Positions 61,437 through 64,000 of a stretch of 64,000 nt of DNA are shown one piece after another (within the stretch, counting starts at the first letter, position 1; every line of letters starts with the position of its first letter). The notes beneath the pieces were generated by a model that saw only the letters and a list, made by a program, of their open reading frames with translations, made no database searches and was not told the origin of the DNA. The stretch is from an uncultured Rhodospirillales bacterium (GTDB lineage: Bacteria; Pseudomonadota; Alphaproteobacteria; Rhodospirillales; JABHCV01): the NCBI GenBank assembly GCA_938092065.1, contig CALKND010000016.1:21766-85765 (forward strand). Reading direction: 5' to 3'. The position numbers and the translations under genes are program-made.

Positions 61437-63221
61437 ATGATGCGGTGTTTTTTAACAACTCTGGTGGCCACTTTAATTTGTGTCCAGATTTCTTTGCATG
61501 AAGCTAATGCAGGCCCTATCTATGATATGTCTGCCATCTTGTCGCAGCCCCACCCATTTGATACACCAACTGTAAATAACTCGACGTCTGGACCTTTGAT
61601 AATGCCGAGCCGTACCTCTGAGGGTCGGGGCTATGTTCAGCCTATACCAGTGAACGGAACCCCACTTAACGGAACCTCGCTATCCCAGCCAGCTAATGAT
61701 AGCCAAGATGATAGTGGTGTATGGCGTTTCGAGGTGCAAAATGAGGATGCTCTCAAGGTTGACCTCTTCGAAAAGCCTATGGATAAGTTTTTCAAGGAAA
61801 AGGTTGAGTCTGGTCACTTAACTTGGGGATGGCACCTCTCCTATACTCCTAATGCTCCAGACCCAGATTGGCTTGAAAATTTCAGAGATGATTTTTTTTG
61901 GCCCTCTGATCTATGGAAGGCACGGGTCAGTTATTCTCTTCAGCAAAGCGCTTACACGCCAAATACGTACACCAAAGAAGAAGGTCTTGCAGACCGTCCC
62001 TGGGCGGGTTACTTGCTGGCTAATGCAAGATTTAACCTAGAGCAGGATTTTAATGGAAATACTCAGTATATAGATAGGGTGAATATAGGGCTGGGTGTCG
62101 TTGGTCCTCCATCCGGGGGAGAGAAAATGCATAAAATCTTCCACGACGGTGTTAGCAGGTCTTCTAGAGAATGGGATGAAGTCAACGCCGAGCCTGTAGT
62201 TGTCGTGCAATATGACACAGGCAAGCGTTGGGTCTGGGAAGAGAATACTTTTGGCTTTGGTGTTGAAGCCTATCCCTATACGGGCGTCACACTTGGCAAC
62301 GCTTATACATATGCGTCCCTAGGTTTTAGCACCAGAATTGGCTCAAACCTGAAGGAAGACAGTGGCCCGTTGCGAACCAACATGATTTTGTCTGGCACTA
62401 ACTTTCCGCAAACTGGTGACTACTTGTCTTGGAACCTATTTGCTGGCGTTGAAGGTAAGTATGTGGGGCGCAATATTTTTGTTGATGGTAACACTTTCTC
62501 CGATACCTCAGACGTATCCTCAAAAAGTAAAGTTATAGATGTCCAGCTAGGCGGGGAAATGGGTTGGGGTGAAAAACGGCTTAGTCTTATTCATGTTTTT
62601 CGTACAGAAGAATTTGCGGGCCAGATCAGTCCCGACCAGTTCATGCGGATAGGGCTTTCGTCTGACCTTTCTAAGCTTAATTTCAGTAAGTCTAAACCAA
62701 AAGAAGGACCTATTTGGGATGCAGTTTCAGAGGTTCGGTTGGGTCTGTTGAGCCATGATATACACTTCCCCAATAGAAAAAAGTTTCGGGCTCCTAATCC
62801 TTTTGAAAACCGATACGAAAGTGGTGTTAACATAAATCCGGAAGTCGTATTTGTTTCCCCGGATATTCTGGATGTTTTATGGGCCCCGCGTCCTCATGTG
62901 GGCGTATCAGCAAATGCGAATTCTGATACTAGTTATGCGTATTCTGGCTTCGGTTGGGATACAAGTTGGGCGAACGACGTCTTCCTTGAGGGTTTTTGGG
63001 GGCTTGCCGTTCATGATGGAAAGCTGACCGATGGAAATCCGGACAAAATTGAATTTGGATCGAAGGTCCTTTTCCGCCTAGGGGGAGAACTTGGATGGCG
63101 TTGGGATGGCCATAATGGCGTTTCTGTCATTTGGGAACACATGTCTAACGCAGGTGTAATAGATGAAAAAAACCAAGGAATTGACAGCATGGGAGTTCGT
63201 TACAGTTATCGTTTTAATTAG
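61437..63221 (+). CDS. Predicted lipid A deacylase fusion, LpxR-like plus PagL-like
   Basis: 594 aa with a signal peptide (about residues 1-25, ending EANA), then a low-complexity Pro/Ser/Asn linker (27-95). Residues about 100-410 look like LpxR (DUF2219): a DKFF segment followed by HLTWGWHLSYTPN (typical D-x-YTxG), then LADRPWAGYLLANARF, IGLGVVGPPS, a WDxxNAEP stretch and VTLGNAYTYASLGFSTRIG. Residues about 425-594 look like PagL: EVRLGLLSHDI, FVSPD, GLAVHDGKL, then the catalytic-type EHMSNAG (H568, S570) and GIDS, ending in Phe-Asn. LpxR removes the 3'-acyloxyacyl group, and PagL the 3-O-acyl chain, of lipid A in the outer membrane. Domain limits are by eye. Confidence 0.8.
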   Translation: MMRCFLTTLVATLICVQISLHEANAGPIYDMSAILSQPHPFDTPTVNNSTSGPLIMPSRTSEGRGYVQPIPVNGTPLNGTSLSQPANDSQDDSGVWRFEVQNEDALKVDLFEKPMDKFFKEKVESGHLTWGWHLSYTPNAPDPDWLENFRDDFFWPSDLWKARVSYSLQQSAYTPNTYTKEEGLADRPWAGYLLANARFNLEQDFNGNTQYIDRVNIGLGVVGPPSGGEKMHKIFHDGVSRSSREWDEVNAEPVVVVQYDTGKRWVWEENTFGFGVEAYPYTGVTLGNAYTYASLGFSTRIGSNLKEDSGPLRTNMILSGTNFPQTGDYLSWNLFAGVEGKYVGRNIFVDGNTFSDTSDVSSKSKVIDVQLGGEMGWGEKRLSLIHVFRTEEFAGQISPDQFMRIGLSSDLSKLNFSKSKPKEGPIWDAVSEVRLGLLSHDIHFPNRKKFRAPNPFENRYESGVNINPEVVFVSPDILDVLWAPRPHVGVSANANSDTSYAYSGFGWDTSWANDVFLEGFWGLAVHDGKLTDGNPDKIEFGSKVLFRLGGELGWRWDGHNGVSVIWEHMSNAGVIDEKNQGIDSMGVRYSYRFN

Positions 63222-63443
63222 AGCAAGGAGTAGGCTGGGAGTAAGTCAGGAATACTTACTTATAAAACTGTAGCATCTGGGTTTGATTTTGTTGCAATTA
63301 TACCACACTAGAAGAAATTAATAGTAATGACAGTGCAAATTTGATTGCTAAGCCTCTCAAAAATAAATACTGTCTCACCAACATAACAGATTCAACTACA
63401 CAAAAACGTACATAAAAGTTCAATGAAGATAGGATTTTCCGCA

Positions 63444-64000
63444 ATGTTTACAAGAAAATTTAGTACAGCAACAGCAGTAGGCCTTGCAGCCCTTCTTTCA
63501 GCAAGCGTTGCCAGTGCAATGGATAATAACTTCAATGCTAAAGAGCTAAATGGACGTAGCAGTTATATTGGTGTGGCTATATCCAATGGAGATCTTGGAG
63601 ATATATCTTTCAGGGAAACAAGAAATGCAACGACCTCTGAAGGTAGAAACGGAAAGAAAATCAAATTTGATGATCCTGACGGACTACTTGTTACCCTTGG
63701 TAATGATTATGGTTACGCCCGCCTTGAAACAGAGTTTGGTTACCGTGAAGCAGATGTTGCAAGTATGACTGGTGTTGATAATGCATCCTACACTGGTGTT
63801 GATGGTACAGCTCACATTGGTACAGCTATGGTTAACTTGGCATTTGAATATTCTGTCGACCCAAGTGCACTATCTGGAGGTAGCAGTAGTGGTTTCACAG
63901 TAACACCTTTCATAACAGCTGGTGGTGGTGCCTTGGGTGCTGCTGGTAACTTGTTTTATAAGAGAATTGATTTGGGTGCTGCACAAGAATCAATAGATGC
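63444..64000 (+). CDS. Outer membrane beta-barrel protein, N-terminal part (partial)
   Basis: The gene runs off the window at base 64000 after 185 codons. A signal peptide (MFTRKFSTATAVGLAALLSASVASA) is followed by Gly/Tyr/Asp-rich alternating strands (SYIGVAISNGDLGDISF, VTLGNDYGYARLETEFGYREADV, TAMVNLAFEYSV, FTVTPFITAGGGALGAAGNLF) like OMP_b-brl/OmpA-type small barrels. The start is the ATG at 63444 (AGGA about 10 bases upstream). An in-frame ATG at 63423 would add seven residues before the signal. It follows the deacylase fusion by 222 bases; coupling is unknown. Confidence 0.8.
   Translation, partial: MFTRKFSTATAVGLAALLSASVASAMDNNFNAKELNGRSSYIGVAISNGDLGDISFRETRNATTSEGRNGKKIKFDDPDGLLVTLGNDYGYARLETEFGYREADVASMTGVDNASYTGVDGTAHIGTAMVNLAFEYSVDPSALSGGSSSGFTVTPFITAGGGALGAAGNLFYKRIDLGAAQESID

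Noticed and set aside
63240..63260. Hairpin AGTAAGT/ACTTACT after the deacylase gene
   Set aside because: No T tract follows, so terminator function is not supported.

Overview
The window is a 64 kb chromosomal segment of an alphaproteobacterium of moderate GC (mid-40s percent by eye), probably free-living and aquatic. The evidence is gene order (ddl-ftsQ-ftsA-ftsZ-lpxC-bamD-recN-ligA; atpI-atpB-atpE-atpF'-atpF; sspB/thyA/dfr/hflK/hflC/degP/serB/miaA/ilvBNC), the long FtsZ linker, paired b and b' ATP synthase subunits, and a circularly permuted two-piece tmRNA. The genus cannot be told from the sequence. Nearly everything is core chromosome. I see no CRISPR array, complete insertion sequence, prophage, rRNA or tRNA.

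Layout. 1-10.2 kb (+): cell division and envelope (ddl end, ftsQ, ftsA, ftsZ, lpxC, bamD), then recN and ligA. 10.3-17.8 kb (-): F0 sector of ATP synthase with a clear promoter, smc, a DsbA-like thioredoxin and dciA; mutY diverges. 19-22.6 kb (-): apt, an orphan TRAP substrate-binding protein, a porin with promoter and terminator, and a small lipoprotein. 23-28.5 kb (+): a glycosyltransferase, rpmJ (126 bp) with its own promoter and terminator, and glcDEF for glycolate oxidation. 28.7-35.7 kb: a large AsmA protein, then on the minus strand a hydrolase with a ribbon-helix-helix protein, fumarase, SspB and the two-piece tmRNA. 36-44.9 kb: thyA-dfr, Mrp, hflK-hflC-DUF2065-degP, serB and miaA. 44.9-50.3 kb: branched-chain amino acid genes ilvB-ilvN-ilvC-leuA. 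50.3-56 kb: rod-shape operon mreBCD-mrdA-rodA. 56-64 kb is the least conserved part: a decayed SRAP fragment, a Sel1-repeat protein, an ABC exporter, a GDSAG-type esterase, a lipid A deacylase fusion and the start of an outer-membrane barrel protein.

How the genes work together. FtsQ/A/Z with LpxC and BamD couple division to envelope growth; MreBCD, PBP2 and RodA drive elongation. tmRNA and SspB together tag and deliver stalled-ribosome products to ClpXP; HflKC and DegP nearby add membrane and periplasmic proteolysis. GlcDEF supplies glyoxylate; IlvBNC and LeuA make valine, isoleucine and leucine.

Most notable: (1) one polypeptide at 61437-63221 that joins an LpxR-like and a PagL-like lipid A deacylase; (2) an 11-codon leader ORF whose stop codon lies inside a strong terminator hairpin just upstream of it; (3) a leucine-rich leader peptide and hairpin ahead of leuA, which also points to a TTG start for LeuA; (4) a permuted tmRNA with a short tag, next to the gene of its own adaptor SspB. 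All functional statements rest on sequence motifs read by eye and on gene context; no database search was run.
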